From: Halobacillus_B sp963739045
GTDB taxonomy: Bacteria > Bacillota > Bacilli > Bacillales > Halobacillaceae
Length of the DNA stretch: 64,000 bases
Assembly: GCA_963739045.1 (NCBI GenBank)
Contig: CAVTYY010000004.1
Location: forward strand, 930,001-994,000
Direction of reading: 5' to 3'
Part shown: piece by piece, positions 26,626 through 35,081 of the stretch
How the letters are laid out: every line of letters begins with the position of its first letter
Position numbering within the stretch: position 1 is the first letter of the stretch
The notes under the pieces: generated by a model
Seen by the model: the letters and a program-made list of their open reading frames with translations, nothing else
The model's database searches: none
What the model was told of the DNA's origin: nothing
Program-made: the position numbers and the translations under genes

Positions 26626-27414
26626 ATGAATCCAGAAGTATCGAATCAATCTTTATTATTTTTAATTATTTTTGTCATCGTTCCGCTTAGTCTCTCCTAC
26701 TTTTATCAGCTGGGTTTAAACAAGAGCATATTATGGTCATCTATTAGAGGTGCGGTACAGTTATTTGCGATTGGCTACATTTTAACTTACCTATTTGATT
26801 TAAAAGCTGTGATAGGAATTCCTTTAATGGTGGGGATCATGATAGTAGTAGCGGCATTCCATGCCAGAAAGAAGGGAAAAGAACTGCCAAATGTTTTGCT
26901 TGTAATTCTTACAGGCCTGATCCTTGTAGAAGGAAGTGTACTAGCATTATGGCTGCTGTTTGGTCTAGTTGATTTTGTTCCTTCTCAAGTTATTCCTATG
27001 AGCGGTATGGTGATAGGAAATAGTATGGTTGCAATGGGACTCGCACTTGAACGTATGAAGAGTGAATTCACTGAAAACCGTGGCAGATTGCTCGCCGCAC
27101 TGTCTTTAGGAGCAGAACCTAAGCAAGCTTCCCATTTAATTGTCCAGAAGACTTTAAATGCTTCCCTTATTCCGAACGTTGACCGATTAAAGACGATTGG
27201 GCTTGTGCAGCTGCCTGGGATGATGACTGGGTTGATTCTGGGAGGTGTGGAACCGGTTATGGCTATTAAATATCAACTTGTTATTTCATTAAGCATATTC
27301 TCTTCCGTTTCCATCAGCGCTATGTTCGTGACCTTGTTCATGTATCGATATTTCTTTAACAAAAACAAACAATTATTAGAGTCCACAGAAGAAATTAAGA
27401 ATCAATACCAATAA
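26626..27414 (+). CDS. yjkA: UPF0014 ABC transporter permease, FetB/YjkA-like
   Basis: 262 residues with about seven membrane helices and the conserved UPF0014 segment MSGMVIGNSMVAMGLALERMKSE followed by the LSLGAEPKQASH coupling region and LPGMMTGLILGG. It is the membrane partner of the preceding ATPase, 13 bp apart with GGGGGGATG between them. Likely substrate iron or another metal (inference from the E. coli homologue). Confidence 0.92.
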   Translation: MNPEVSNQSLLFLIIFVIVPLSLSYFYQLGLNKSILWSSIRGAVQLFAIGYILTYLFDLKAVIGIPLMVGIMIVVAAFHARKKGKELPNVLLVILTGLILVEGSVLALWLLFGLVDFVPSQVIPMSGMVIGNSMVAMGLALERMKSEFTENRGRLLAALSLGAEPKQASHLIVQKTLNASLIPNVDRLKTIGLVQLPGMMTGLILGGVEPVMAIKYQLVISLSIFSSVSISAMFVTLFMYRYFFNKNKQLLESTEEIKNQYQ

Positions 27415-27449
27415 AAAAACCCAGCTGTTTTAACGCAGCTGGTTTTTTT
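27415..27449. terminator. Bidirectional terminator between the permease and the DUF2759 gene
   Basis: CCAGCTG (27421) and CAGCTGG (27436) flanked by A7 on the left and T7 on the right, so it can act on both converging transcripts. Confidence 0.92.
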
Positions 27450-27467
27450 ATTCCTGTCCATTTAGTT

Positions 27468-27632
27468 TTAGCTGAAAAGATTAGAGTAAATAGTCATCAC
27501 AGAAAACCAGCCAAATACTAATGCTGAAGCACCGGCAAATAATACAGCGAAGAAATTTTTTGATTTAGCTTCACGGAAAACAGCGAGAACACAAAGAATG
27601 GCTACTATAAGAAGAATGACACCTGTTACCAA
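27468..27632 (-). CDS. yqgW: Small membrane protein, DUF2759/YqgW-like
   Basis: A 54-residue protein (MVTGVILLIVAILCVLAVFREAKSKN...GWFSVMTIYSNLFS) with two hydrophobic helices separated by a charged turn. The start is TTG at 27632-27630, with a near-perfect AGGAGGTG seven bases before it. It resembles the short DUF2759 proteins found beside the yqgX hydrolase in Bacillus. Function unknown. The frame, ribosome binding site, terminator and position all support a real gene. Confidence 0.8.
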   Translation of the reverse strand: MVTGVILLIVAILCVLAVFREAKSKNFFAVLFAGASALVFGWFSVMTIYSNLFS

Positions 27633-27790
27633 ATTCAGCACCTCCTAGAAATCATTTCTTATTCTTATCATTTAAGGATGTTATACTGTATGTAACTCAT
27701 TAGATTCCTACTTATTCTAATGGATAATATGGAATTTGTCGAGTTGCTCTATAAAGTATTTTATATAATTACAAGTGAGGTGTCTACCCT

Positions 27791-28414
27791 TTGATAAAAA
27801 TTTCCCGTTTGCCTTTAGGGCCAATGGCTACAAACGCTTACATTATTTACGAGAACAAGAAAGCTCTGGTAATAGATCCAGGCGGAGATTTTGATAAATT
27901 ACATCAATTTCTCACGGATAAAGAACTCCATGTGGAAGCTATTTTACTAACCCATGCTCACTTTGATCATATAGGTGCGGTGGATGAAACAAGAAAAATG
28001 TATCATGCCCCTGTTTACCTCCATGAAGCAGAAAAAGACTGGCTGATGAAGCCGGAGCTAAACGGATCCGGTCTCTTTCAAGTAGGTGAGATAACGGCTG
28101 CTCCTGCTGATCATTATTTTACATTGGGAGATAACCAAATAGGAGACTTTAGCTTTGAAGTCCGTCATACTCCAGGTCACTCCCCGGGCAGTGTTTCCTT
28201 TGTATTTAGCAATCAAAGGTTTACTGTGGCAGGAGACACTCTTTTCCAAAGAGGAATGGGCCGAACGGATTTGCCGGGCGGGAGCCGTGATGAACTTGAG
28301 CAAAGTATTCATGATCACCTCTTTAGTTTGCGCAATGATATGAGGATTTATCCAGGACATGGAAAACCTACTACGATTGGGGAAGAGAAAGCTGAAAATC
28401 CTTTCTTTACCTAG
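27791..28414 (+). CDS. yqgX: Metallo-beta-lactamase-fold hydrolase, YqgX-like (glyoxalase II-like)
   Basis: 207-residue cytoplasmic hydrolase with the two-metal motif THAHFDHIG, a second His in RHTPGHSPGS, Asp in VAGDTLF, and the final His in YPGHGKPT. Family members hydrolyse thioesters such as S-lactoyl thiols; B. subtilis YqgX has been linked to bacillithiol-dependent methylglyoxal detoxification. The start is TTG 27791, with GTGAGGTG nearby. Confidence 0.92.
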   Translation: MIKISRLPLGPMATNAYIIYENKKALVIDPGGDFDKLHQFLTDKELHVEAILLTHAHFDHIGAVDETRKMYHAPVYLHEAEKDWLMKPELNGSGLFQVGEITAAPADHYFTLGDNQIGDFSFEVRHTPGHSPGSVSFVFSNQRFTVAGDTLFQRGMGRTDLPGGSRDELEQSIHDHLFSLRNDMRIYPGHGKPTTIGEEKAENPFFT

Positions 28415-28453
28415 GCTTTTCTAAAATTATTTAAAAATAAATAGGTGCACAAG

Positions 28454-28491
28454 AAAAAACTGCTATCCGGAAAGGATAGCAGTTTTTTTTT
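28454..28491. terminator. Bidirectional terminator between yqgX and yqgY
   Basis: AACTGCTATCC and GGATAGCAGTT with A-run and T-run on either side. Confidence 0.94.
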
Positions 28492-28494
28492 CAT

Positions 28495-28734
28495 TTACTC
28501 GAATCCTGGAACTAAAATAAATGAAGAGTAATAAGTGAAGCCAATCATAAACACTGTCAAGTATGAGAAGAATATGTAAATATACATACGTTCTGACAGT
28601 TTAAGGAAACCGACAGTAAGGAAAAATGCTGTTTGAACTAAAGATAAAATAGATGCTTCCATCATGCCCCCTGCATAGAACATAACAGTAAATATCCCAG
28701 TCCAAAAGGCCAGCACGCGAAACATACGGTCCAT
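28495..28734 (-). CDS. yqgY: DUF2626 family membrane protein, YqgY-like
   Basis: 79 residues, three hydrophobic helices (MDRMFRVLAFWTGIFTVMFYAGGM...). The start is ATG at 28734, preceded on the minus strand by AAAGGAGGGGG; an upstream in-frame ATG lies before that site. Placed between yqgX and the Spx-like gene as in B. subtilis. Function unknown. Confidence 0.88.
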   Translation of the reverse strand: MDRMFRVLAFWTGIFTVMFYAGGMMEASILSLVQTAFFLTVGFLKLSERMYIYIFFSYLTVFMIGFTYYSSFILVPGFE

Positions 28735-28928
28735 GCTTCTTCCCCCTCCTTTAAATGGATAGACTATCATACATATTATAAACGACCCCTGAAGGAATGT
28801 AAATAAGTCTGAAACAGGCAGTCATTTTCTTTATTATACCCTATCTCGTTCATTCTGACCCACAAATGACGAATAGAACATCTGGGTAAATTTAGAATTC
28901 ATTTTTATTGCAAAAGGAGTTTAAAAAA

Positions 28929-28957
28929 TTGTACAAAGGTTATACAATGATTATACA
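28929..28957 (+). promoter_or_regulatory. Possible promoter of mgsR with a direct repeat
   Basis: TTGTAC at 28929-28934, 17 bp, TATACA at 28952-28957. The nonamer TTATACAAT occurs twice with an 11-bp period (28940, 28951) across the -10 region and might be an operator. Confidence 0.4.
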
Positions 28958-28993
28958 ATATGAATAATCCTATACACAGAAGGAGAGACAAGT

Positions 28994-29377
28994 ATGAGCG
29001 ACCTAAAATTTTTCAGCTATCCCAGTTGTACTTCCTGCCGCAGAACTAAATCCTGGTTAAAAAGTCAGGGGGTTACCTTTAAAGAACAGCACTTATTCCG
29101 GGAAACTCCAACTGTAGAAGAGCTTCGTTCTATTTTATCTTTGACTACTGAAGGGATAGATGAAATTTTAGCAAAAAGAAGCAAGGAATATAAATCCTTA
29201 AATCTTAATGTTGAAGAGTTAACAGTTAATGAATTTTTAGATCTTGTCATAGAGAAGCCGAAACTGCTTCGACGGCCAATCTTAACGAATGGCGAAAAAT
29301 TGGTCGTGGGTTACAACGAAGAAGGATTAAGAAGTATTACTAACCAAAAGTCAGTATTCACTGAAAAGATCTCATAA
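28994..29377 (+). CDS. mgsR: Spx/ArsC family stress regulator, MgsR-like
   Basis: 127 residues of thioredoxin-like ArsC fold with a redox CxxC switch near the N-terminus (YPSCTSCRRTKSWL) and the Spx-family LLRRPIL segment. It closely resembles B. subtilis MgsR (YqgZ), which binds RNA polymerase alpha to turn on a part of the general stress regulon. Same gene position as there. AGAAGGAGAG gives a strong ribosome binding site. Confidence 0.93.
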   Translation: MSDLKFFSYPSCTSCRRTKSWLKSQGVTFKEQHLFRETPTVEELRSILSLTTEGIDEILAKRSKEYKSLNLNVEELTVNEFLDLVIEKPKLLRRPILTNGEKLVVGYNEEGLRSITNQKSVFTEKIS

Positions 29378-29418
29378 AGATATAGTAAGGGAAGATCTTT
29401 CATGCGGATAACATAGAC

Positions 29419-29464
29419 AATCATCATCGTCCTGATTCGGAAGGGAAACGATGATGATTTTTTA
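29419..29464 (+). terminator. Terminator of mgsR
   Basis: AATCATCATCGT and ACGATGATGATT pair and are followed by T6. Confidence 0.9.
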
Positions 29465-29574
29465 TTATGATTTAGAGCGGGTGAATTTTAAGAGTGGTAG
29501 GCAGTTTTCAGGCTAGGTGAGTCGCCAGCATGGATAAATGGATTAATTCTAGTCACCTTGCCACCGGGTGAACG

Positions 29575-29958
29575 TTAATCAGCAGGTACCGGGTAGCCTC
29601 TGGTGATGATCTTAGATTTTTTATTAGTTAATACAAGATTCCACTTGCAGGTGAAAAAGTTTTCCTCAACTTTTGTACAGCTGGCATCTGCATTCCCGCT
29701 TGGGGTTTCAAAGTGATAGGAAGAAGCTAAGGCTTGAGGGCGTTCAGTTTCGATCATCAAAGATAGTTTCTCATGAGAAACCTCGAATAGCGATTGAAAA
29801 ACTAGCCCCTGTCGATAAGTATCCGTAAAATATATCTCATTTTTATACTGCCTGGAAGCGAAAATTGTAAAGACAATAAGAAGGGATGCGATTGCACATA
29901 CAAAAGGGAAGATGACACCTCTCTCATTATTCAGGAGGAAGAAATAATTCTTTTTCAA
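29575..29958 (-). CDS. comGG: Competence pseudopilus protein ComGG
   Basis: 127 residues with one N-terminal hydrophobic helix after NNERGVIFPFVC, which resembles a degenerate prepilin leader. It is the last gene of the comG operon, overlapping comGF by 32 bases. Minor pseudopilins such as ComGG help start assembly of the DNA-uptake pilus. The sequence of this subunit is poorly conserved, so the call rests mainly on position and topology. Confidence 0.82.
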   Translation of the reverse strand: MKKNYFFLLNNERGVIFPFVCAIASLLIVFTIFASRQYKNEIYFTDTYRQGLVFQSLFEVSHEKLSLMIETERPQALASSYHFETPSGNADASCTKVEENFFTCKWNLVLTNKKSKIITRGYPVPAD

Positions 29959-30334
29959 ATTGATCTCCTCCCTTCATTTGAATCGTCATTACTATAAGAC
30001 GGTTCTTTTTTTCAAATTGAACAGTCTTCACATTCTTAATCAAAAATTCATTTCCTTTATTGTTTACCCTGCGTCTGAGTGAGTCCGCATAAAGCTCTAA
30101 TCGGATATTCTCCCCGCTTTGATTTTTCACATCTATAAAGGCTGGTTGAACACGAACGTCTTCCGCATCATTAAGTTCTTCCTGTACAAATGTAAAACAC
30201 TGTAATACCGCCAGTTCATCATCTGCAGATTGGTAGTGAAGAAAAGTAAGAAGCGGAAAGGAAAGGCTGAGGATAAGCAAAGTAATCATTAGACTTATTA
30301 AAGTTTCGGCTAATGTGAAGCCTCTACTATTCAT
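29927..30334 (-). CDS. comGF: Competence minor pseudopilin ComGF
   Basis: 135 residues with a prepilin leader SRGFTLAETLISLM and one membrane helix, then a beta-rich C-terminal domain. Cleaved and methylated by the prepilin peptidase ComC in homologous systems. Overlaps comGE by eight bases and comGG by 32. Confidence 0.88.
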   Translation of the reverse strand: MNSRGFTLAETLISLMITLLILSLSFPLLTFLHYQSADDELAVLQCFTFVQEELNDAEDVRVQPAFIDVKNQSGENIRLELYADSLRRRVNNKGNEFLIKNVKTVQFEKKNRLIVMTIQMKGGDQFEKELFLPPE

Positions 30335-30647
30335 TATTTATGTAGAGACACGTACGATGTGGGTGTCTTTCCTCGTTTATTCTTTGTTCGCAGCCTTCAA
30401 TCAGTCCATCTGTGTTACGAAAATGATACGCAATGTTTCCATTTGTGAAGCTGATGGGTTCTTCTAATGTCTGCTTTCTAAATTGTAGGAGCTGGTTGTG
30501 AAGCAGTAGAAGTCCTTGTCTTTCTTCTTGCAGATGTCTTTGGTTCTCTTTCACGAGGAGCAAGGCAGGCAGGATAGAAAAAATGACCATGAGAAGAAGA
30601 GTGAAGGCGCATAGTACCTCTAGAAGCGTGAAGCCTTTACTGTTCAA
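30327..30647 (-). CDS. comGE: Competence minor pseudopilin ComGE
   Basis: 106 residues starting MNSKGFTLLEVLCAF, a type IV prepilin leader with the Gly-Phe cleavage site and the Glu at +5. A single membrane helix and a short soluble tail with two cysteines that may form a disulfide. Overlaps comGD and comGF. Confidence 0.88.
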   Translation of the reverse strand: MNSKGFTLLEVLCAFTLLLMVIFSILPALLLVKENQRHLQEERQGLLLLHNQLLQFRKQTLEEPISFTNGNIAYHFRNTDGLIEGCEQRINEERHPHRTCLYINNE

Positions 30648-31086
30648 TGATGTTCACCCGGCTTTTGCCAAATGGGAAGACAACTCGATAGATTTGGTCT
30701 TTAGTATAAATAAGCATTGTCCCTGGCTTTTTAATAGTTCCATCTGTAGTAAATTGGATAGGTGAAGTGAGGGTTAACATATCAATTCTCCAATTCTTTG
30801 GAAATTTTCTCTCGTAAACCACTTCTTTTTGTTTATAGTCATATAAATAGTACTCTTTCAACTCGGGCCGGATGTAGATGAGGTAATAGGGATGGTTCTC
30901 CATCGTTAATTGCTGGGCGAGAAGCACATCTGATTCCAGCTGGCGGATATATTCTTTTCTTTCCATGTTTTTAACGGCTTGGCTGTGGAAGGGGGCTATA
31001 CATAATAACAACACACCCCAGGCAAACAGAACTAATAAGACCTCAGCCAGGGAAAATCCATTATACTTCCTATGACTGAGGTTCAT
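30637..31086 (-). CDS. comGD: Competence minor pseudopilin ComGD
   Basis: 149 residues if it begins at ATG 31086 (MNLSHRKYNGFSLAEVLL), which puts the prepilin cleavage site (NG|FSLAE) at the usual distance from the start. A longer in-frame start at 31122 exists, with no better ribosome binding site. It overlaps comGC by 17 bases, so translation is probably coupled. Confidence 0.88.
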   Translation of the reverse strand: MNLSHRKYNGFSLAEVLLVLFAWGVLLLCIAPFHSQAVKNMERKEYIRQLESDVLLAQQLTMENHPYYLIYIRPELKEYYLYDYKQKEVVYERKFPKNWRIDMLTLTSPIQFTTDGTIKKPGTMLIYTKDQIYRVVFPFGKSRVNIIEQ

Positions 31087-31387
31087 CAGCAGGCGATGTA
31101 ACTTTGCCGGAAGCAGAATCATAGCGCAGCGTGTTCCCGTCAGGACATGTGTCTTGCTTTAAATATCCTTCAGAAACAAGTTCCTTTAGGCTTGCAGGGT
31201 ATGAGTCATTATCCAGATAATAGGCTTGAACTTGAGCATCCGCTGTGAGCACCAGTGCTTCACAGCCTTTATCTCTAATCATGGTATTGTTTTTCGTTAT
31301 ATTCGGGATAGTGAGGATTAACAGGACAGAAATTATCAATAAAACGATCAACATTTCGATTAATGTAAATCCTTTTTCATTATTCAT
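31070..31387 (-). CDS. comGC: Competence major pseudopilin ComGC
   Basis: 105 residues: leader MNNEKG|FTLIEMLIVLLI, long N-terminal helix, and a short C-terminal domain with two cysteines (GCEAL, DTCPDGN), which form the intramolecular disulfide of ComGC in B. subtilis. This is the main subunit of the transformation pilus. Confidence 0.94.
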   Translation of the reverse strand: MNNEKGFTLIEMLIVLLIISVLLILTIPNITKNNTMIRDKGCEALVLTADAQVQAYYLDNDSYPASLKELVSEGYLKQDTCPDGNTLRYDSASGKVTSPADEPQS

Positions 31388-31405
31388 CTATTTGTCTCCT
31401 AATAC

Positions 31406-32467
31406 TTATATTTGTCCCATCCATTCATAGAGCGGAAGCATAATAGCAGCATAGATTGTTACAATGATCACGGCGATAATGATAAAGAACACAGGCTGAA
31501 CCAGCTGAATTAAATTCATAATCTTATCCTGAATTTGTTCCATTAGAAACTCGGACAGTACAGTTAGTTCTTGGCTTAAGGCTTGTAAATCATTAACTTG
31601 ATGGAAAATTGAAGTTAATTCTTCCTTGAGTAAGGGACATTGGTGGATGGCTTGACCAAGTGTCACACCTTCGCTGAGGGAAGAGAGAATCAGATTACAG
31701 TAGTGAGACAGCTCTGTGTATTTAGTCTGACTCTTAATCATTTCTAAAGCGGCCTGCAGAGTTAATCCTGCAGCCAGCAGAGAACTGAGGTGGGTCGCTA
31801 ATAAAAAAGTAAACGAATAGGTTTTAACCCAACGCCAAATGTTGACTTTCTGATAAAGAGTTAAGCACTGTTCAACCGTAAGTTTGGGTTTAATGACTTT
31901 CCATAGAACATAAAGAACCAGCGACGCAACAATTATCAATCCCATTCCATTAATAAGATAATTAATGAATTGGATGAGAATGAATGTGATAGGCTTGGAA
32001 TCATTGGTTTGAAATAAAGTAATAAAATTGGGGAGCACTTTCTGCTTTATAATGGTAAAAGCAATGACGAGAAAACAGAGTAGGAGTAAGGGGTAGCGAA
32101 GCACTTGTTTTAATTTACTGGTGTATTGTTTTTGTAACAGCAGTAGGTCTTCACATTGTTGAAAAAGGGAAGGCAGATCGTGGTGGATTCGGCCAAAATA
32201 AAGGAAATTAACGGCACTTTTAGTGAAGTTCACTTTTTGAAAAGCAACATCAATCGGATCCCCCTGGGTAAGGTGCTGAATCAAAGAAACAGTTATAGGT
32301 TTTAAAGAGTGGTCCCAGCTTGTCATTTTCAAAGCATCTACTAAGGGGTATCCTTTACCCAAAAGAGCGGCCATCCTGTGGAAGAATGTAATTTGTTTTC
32401 CCAGAGGGATTTTTTTGGAAGATGATCTATCTTTCTGCTTCTTCCTGATTCGTAAATCCAAGAGCAT
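31406..32467 (-). CDS. comGB: Competence pilus assembly membrane protein ComGB
   Basis: 353 residues, GspF/PilC family polytopic platform protein with two repeats of the T2SF domain and three membrane helices (near residues 125, 170 and the C-terminus). It couples the ComGA ATPase to pilin assembly. Overlaps the comGA end by 41 bases. Confidence 0.93.
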   Translation of the reverse strand: MLLDLRIRKKQKDRSSSKKIPLGKQITFFHRMAALLGKGYPLVDALKMTSWDHSLKPITVSLIQHLTQGDPIDVAFQKVNFTKSAVNFLYFGRIHHDLPSLFQQCEDLLLLQKQYTSKLKQVLRYPLLLLCFLVIAFTIIKQKVLPNFITLFQTNDSKPITFILIQFINYLINGMGLIIVASLVLYVLWKVIKPKLTVEQCLTLYQKVNIWRWVKTYSFTFLLATHLSSLLAAGLTLQAALEMIKSQTKYTELSHYCNLILSSLSEGVTLGQAIHQCPLLKEELTSIFHQVNDLQALSQELTVLSEFLMEQIQDKIMNLIQLVQPVFFIIIAVIIVTIYAAIMLPLYEWMGQI

Positions 32468-33434
32468 AGGCTTTTCTCCTTAAATATAGAAAAGATTGGA
32501 AGTTCTTGTGAAGATATGGGGAAGTGTTGTGGATAGCGTCGTGAAGCAGAGGTCCTTCAAGCAGCTCAAGGATCGCTGCTCTTTTTGGCAAGTGGTCTTG
32601 ACAGGAAAGCGACAGCAGTTCCTGGGCCGCGATTGCGATGAGCGTCTGTTCCAGGTCGCTAACTTTAATCTGCATTTCTTTTAATCGATTTAGCGTCCCG
32701 TAAGCATCTTTAGCGTGAATCGTACTGATCACGAGGTGACCGCTAAGCGCAGCTCGAAAAGCGAATTGAGCGGTTTCTTTATCTCGTATTTCTCCTACCA
32801 TGATTAAGTCAGGGTCGTGACGCAGGGCAGCCTTCAATCCTGTATCATAAGTAATTCCTGCTCTTTCATTCACTTGAACCTGAATAATGTGGTTTAGATT
32901 CTTTTCAATAGGATCCTCTAAAGTTATCGCTTGGTAAGATTGATGATTCATCATGGATTGAAGCAGAGCGTAGAGAGTGGTAGTCTTACCGCTGCCGGTC
33001 GCCCCGGTAAGCAGAATCATCCCGGATGATTTGGTTAACCAGCTCTCTAAACGTTTAAGCTGAGCAGGGAAAAGGAACAATTGCTCCAGATTAAGGTTTT
33101 CCATAGGGGATAAAATACGGATAGCGAGACTTTCTGTACCTACAATGGGCAAAGTGGAGAGGCGGAGATCATAAACTGCTTGTCCTGAACGGTGCTGAAT
33201 GGTTCCATTTTGAGGACGGGTTCTTTCACCAATATCCATTCCAGAAGCAAACTTAAAATAAGCAAGGATTTTCTGATAAGATGGAAGAGATAAAGAGGAG
33301 TGGAAAATACGTTTACCGTGGATCCGAAAGTGGATGGTGGCGTTTTCTGAGTAAGCGGAGAAGTGAATATCCGATGCTGTTTGCTGGAGGGCAGCAACAA
33401 TTACTTCTCTTGCCTGGTTAGCAATAGACTTCAC
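32427..33434 (-). CDS. comGA: Competence pilus assembly ATPase ComGA
   Basis: 335-residue secretion ATPase of the GspE/PilB family. Walker A GATGSGKT, Asp box LEDPIE, Walker B LIMVGEIRDKETA, His box STIHAKDA. It powers pseudopilus growth at the cell pole. The start is GTG 33434, preceded by GAGGTGAT. First gene of the seven-gene operon. I looked for a ComK site (AAAA-N5-TTTT) in the 97-bp divergent gap to aroK and did not find a clear one. Confidence 0.95.
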   Translation of the reverse strand: MKSIANQAREVIVAALQQTASDIHFSAYSENATIHFRIHGKRIFHSSLSLPSYQKILAYFKFASGMDIGERTRPQNGTIQHRSGQAVYDLRLSTLPIVGTESLAIRILSPMENLNLEQLFLFPAQLKRLESWLTKSSGMILLTGATGSGKTTTLYALLQSMMNHQSYQAITLEDPIEKNLNHIIQVQVNERAGITYDTGLKAALRHDPDLIMVGEIRDKETAQFAFRAALSGHLVISTIHAKDAYGTLNRLKEMQIKVSDLEQTLIAIAAQELLSLSCQDHLPKRAAILELLEGPLLHDAIHNTSPYLHKNFQSFLYLRRKAYALGFTNQEEAER

Positions 33435-33531
33435 TGGGAGTAGATCACCTCATTTCGTTAATTTTACTTTTACTTATTTCGACAGTTTTTGCGAATATCC
33501 TTCTTTTACAAAAAAATTTTGGAGGTCACTT

Positions 33532-34050
33532 ATGAAGATTTTTTTAATTGGATTTATGGGCAGTGGTAAATCTACGGTAGCAGGTCACTTAAGCAAGGAA
33601 TTAAACCTTCCTTACATAGAAATGGATCAGCAGATAGAAGAAAGAGAAGGGATGAAAATCTCTGCCATGTTTGAACATTACGGAGAGGAGTATTTCCGGG
33701 AAATGGAAACGAAATTTCTGGAAACACTGGAAGAGGACTCTATTGTCTCAACTGGTGGCGGGGTAGTAGTTAAAACCGAAAATCTTTCTCTTTTAAAACA
33801 AGGGTTTGTCGTCTATTTAGATGTCTCCTGGGAAGAAATTTGTTCCCGGCTGGAAAATGATACGGAGCGTCCTTTATGGAGAGGGGAAGAATTAGAAAAG
33901 AAAAAACGTTACGAAAAAAGGCAGCCATTGTATAAAAAAGCTGCCGATACCATTATCCAAGCGGATACTAAAACACCAGGGCAAATTGCCCGGGAAATTG
34001 CAATACGATTAAAACAGCAGCATGAAGGACATACTAATCATAAAGAATAG
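33532..34050 (+). CDS. aroK: Shikimate kinase
   Basis: ATP-dependent phosphorylation of shikimate in aromatic amino acid synthesis. 172 residues: Walker A GFMGSGKST at residues 7-15, substrate residues in EMDQQIEER and FREMETKFL, the GGG loop STGGGVVV, and the lid ENDTERPLW with its Arg. TTTGGAGGT gives a strong ribosome binding site. It is divergent from comG. Confidence 0.95.
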   Translation: MKIFLIGFMGSGKSTVAGHLSKELNLPYIEMDQQIEEREGMKISAMFEHYGEEYFREMETKFLETLEEDSIVSTGGGVVVKTENLSLLKQGFVVYLDVSWEEICSRLENDTERPLWRGEELEKKKRYEKRQPLYKKAADTIIQADTKTPGQIAREIAIRLKQQHEGHTNHKE

Positions 34051-34069
34051 TGCAAAGTGGGGATTTTTT

Positions 34070-34240
34070 ATGAATAGTAATGACTATGTGAAGTTTTTAA
34101 CGGAAGAAATGGTTAAATATATGCAATTAACTAAAGCAGAAAAAAGACAGAGAAAAGCAGAAAAACCGACTAAGAAGTCCTCCTATTATTGGTTTGGACT
34201 TTTACCCGTCGCTCTACGAATGTTCAAAAGAAAACTATAA
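34070..34240 (+). CDS. yqzE: YqzE family protein
   Basis: 56 residues (MNSNDYVKFLTEEMVKYMQL...SYYWFGLLPVALRMFKRKL), basic, with one short hydrophobic stretch. The family lies beside comG in Bacillus; its function is unknown. The start is ATG 34070; AAGTGGGG upstream is a modest ribosome binding site. Confidence 0.85.
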   Translation: MNSNDYVKFLTEEMVKYMQLTKAEKRQRKAEKPTKKSSYYWFGLLPVALRMFKRKL

Positions 34241-34246
34241 ATGAAA

Positions 34247-34286
34247 AACAACCTAGACTTAATATCAATATAGTCTAGGTTGTTTT
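34247..34286. terminator. Bidirectional terminator between yqzE and yqhG
   Basis: AACAACCTAGACT and AGTCTAGGTTGTT pair with A-run and T-run on the two sides. It overlaps the last codons of yqhG. Confidence 0.85.
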
Positions 34287-35081
34287 CATGAGCAGCCCTT
34301 GACTCGTCTGCTGGGAAATATAAAATAAACCGCCGTTCACAATACTTATGGTCACTCGTGGCTGGTATCTGGTTTCAATCTGGGCTTGTTCCTTTAAGAA
34401 GTCATCTTTGGAAACATCTTCGGTTTCAAAAAATCTTTGAAGTAAATGCTGTTCTTTCTCTAATTGTAAGATTGAATCCTTTGCCCAGGAATCGTCGGAA
34501 GCCTGAATGTAGCTGTCTAAATAATTATGGATTCTGTTATATCCACTTATCAGGCTGATGACCGGAGTCATTGGGAAAGTATAATCGGACACGTGAGCGT
34601 CAAAGGATAAATTCCAGAGACTTTCCATCATATTCGTTAAGATTGTCCCATGAATCAGGTTGATCCCCACTGAGAGCTGTTCATCTCTCGCTTGTTTTCC
34701 TCGATATTGAATCAGAGCATTTAATATAAGCCAAGGGTTCATTGCCTTTTGGTCTACGGGTTCCTTTATGGATTCATAGAGCCGGGCAGATTGTCCTTTT
34801 TTCATCGCGATACCATAAATCCGCTGCAGCATAGGACTTCCTGCATGTAAGTATATTCCTTCTATTTCTGCCCCATTTGTATGGGTAAAGGTTAACTGCA
34901 TGGGTTCGCCCTGCCTGTCCATCTTTTTCATATAATGCCAGTAAAATGGACGGTTCATTAATTCTTCATCCATTTCCGCAGACAACTGGATGGTCATATG
35001 GTAAGGACCTTGGTCACTAATGGAACAATTATAGGAAAGAAAAAAGTTTTTCACAAATTCGTAGTAGGGGTTTATTTTCAA
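34275..35081 (-). CDS. yqhG: YqhG family protein
   Basis: 268-residue cytoplasmic protein of a family confined to Bacilli, found next to the SNF2 helicase yqhH. No catalytic motif that I can name. Its start overlaps the yqhH stop in ATGA fashion, so the two products are probably made together and may act together. AGGAAGGAA before the start. Confidence 0.9.
   Translation of the reverse strand: MKINPYYEFVKNFFLSYNCSISDQGPYHMTIQLSAEMDEELMNRPFYWHYMKKMDRQGEPMQLTFTHTNGAEIEGIYLHAGSPMLQRIYGIAMKKGQSARLYESIKEPVDQKAMNPWLILNALIQYRGKQARDEQLSVGINLIHGTILTNMMESLWNLSFDAHVSDYTFPMTPVISLISGYNRIHNYLDSYIQASDDSWAKDSILQLEKEQHLLQRFFETEDVSKDDFLKEQAQIETRYQPRVTISIVNGGLFYISQQTSQGLLMKTT

Noticed and set aside
33435..33531. 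A ComK box (AAAA-N5-TTTT) before comGA
   Set aside because: A/T-rich runs exist but no pair with the right spacing was found.
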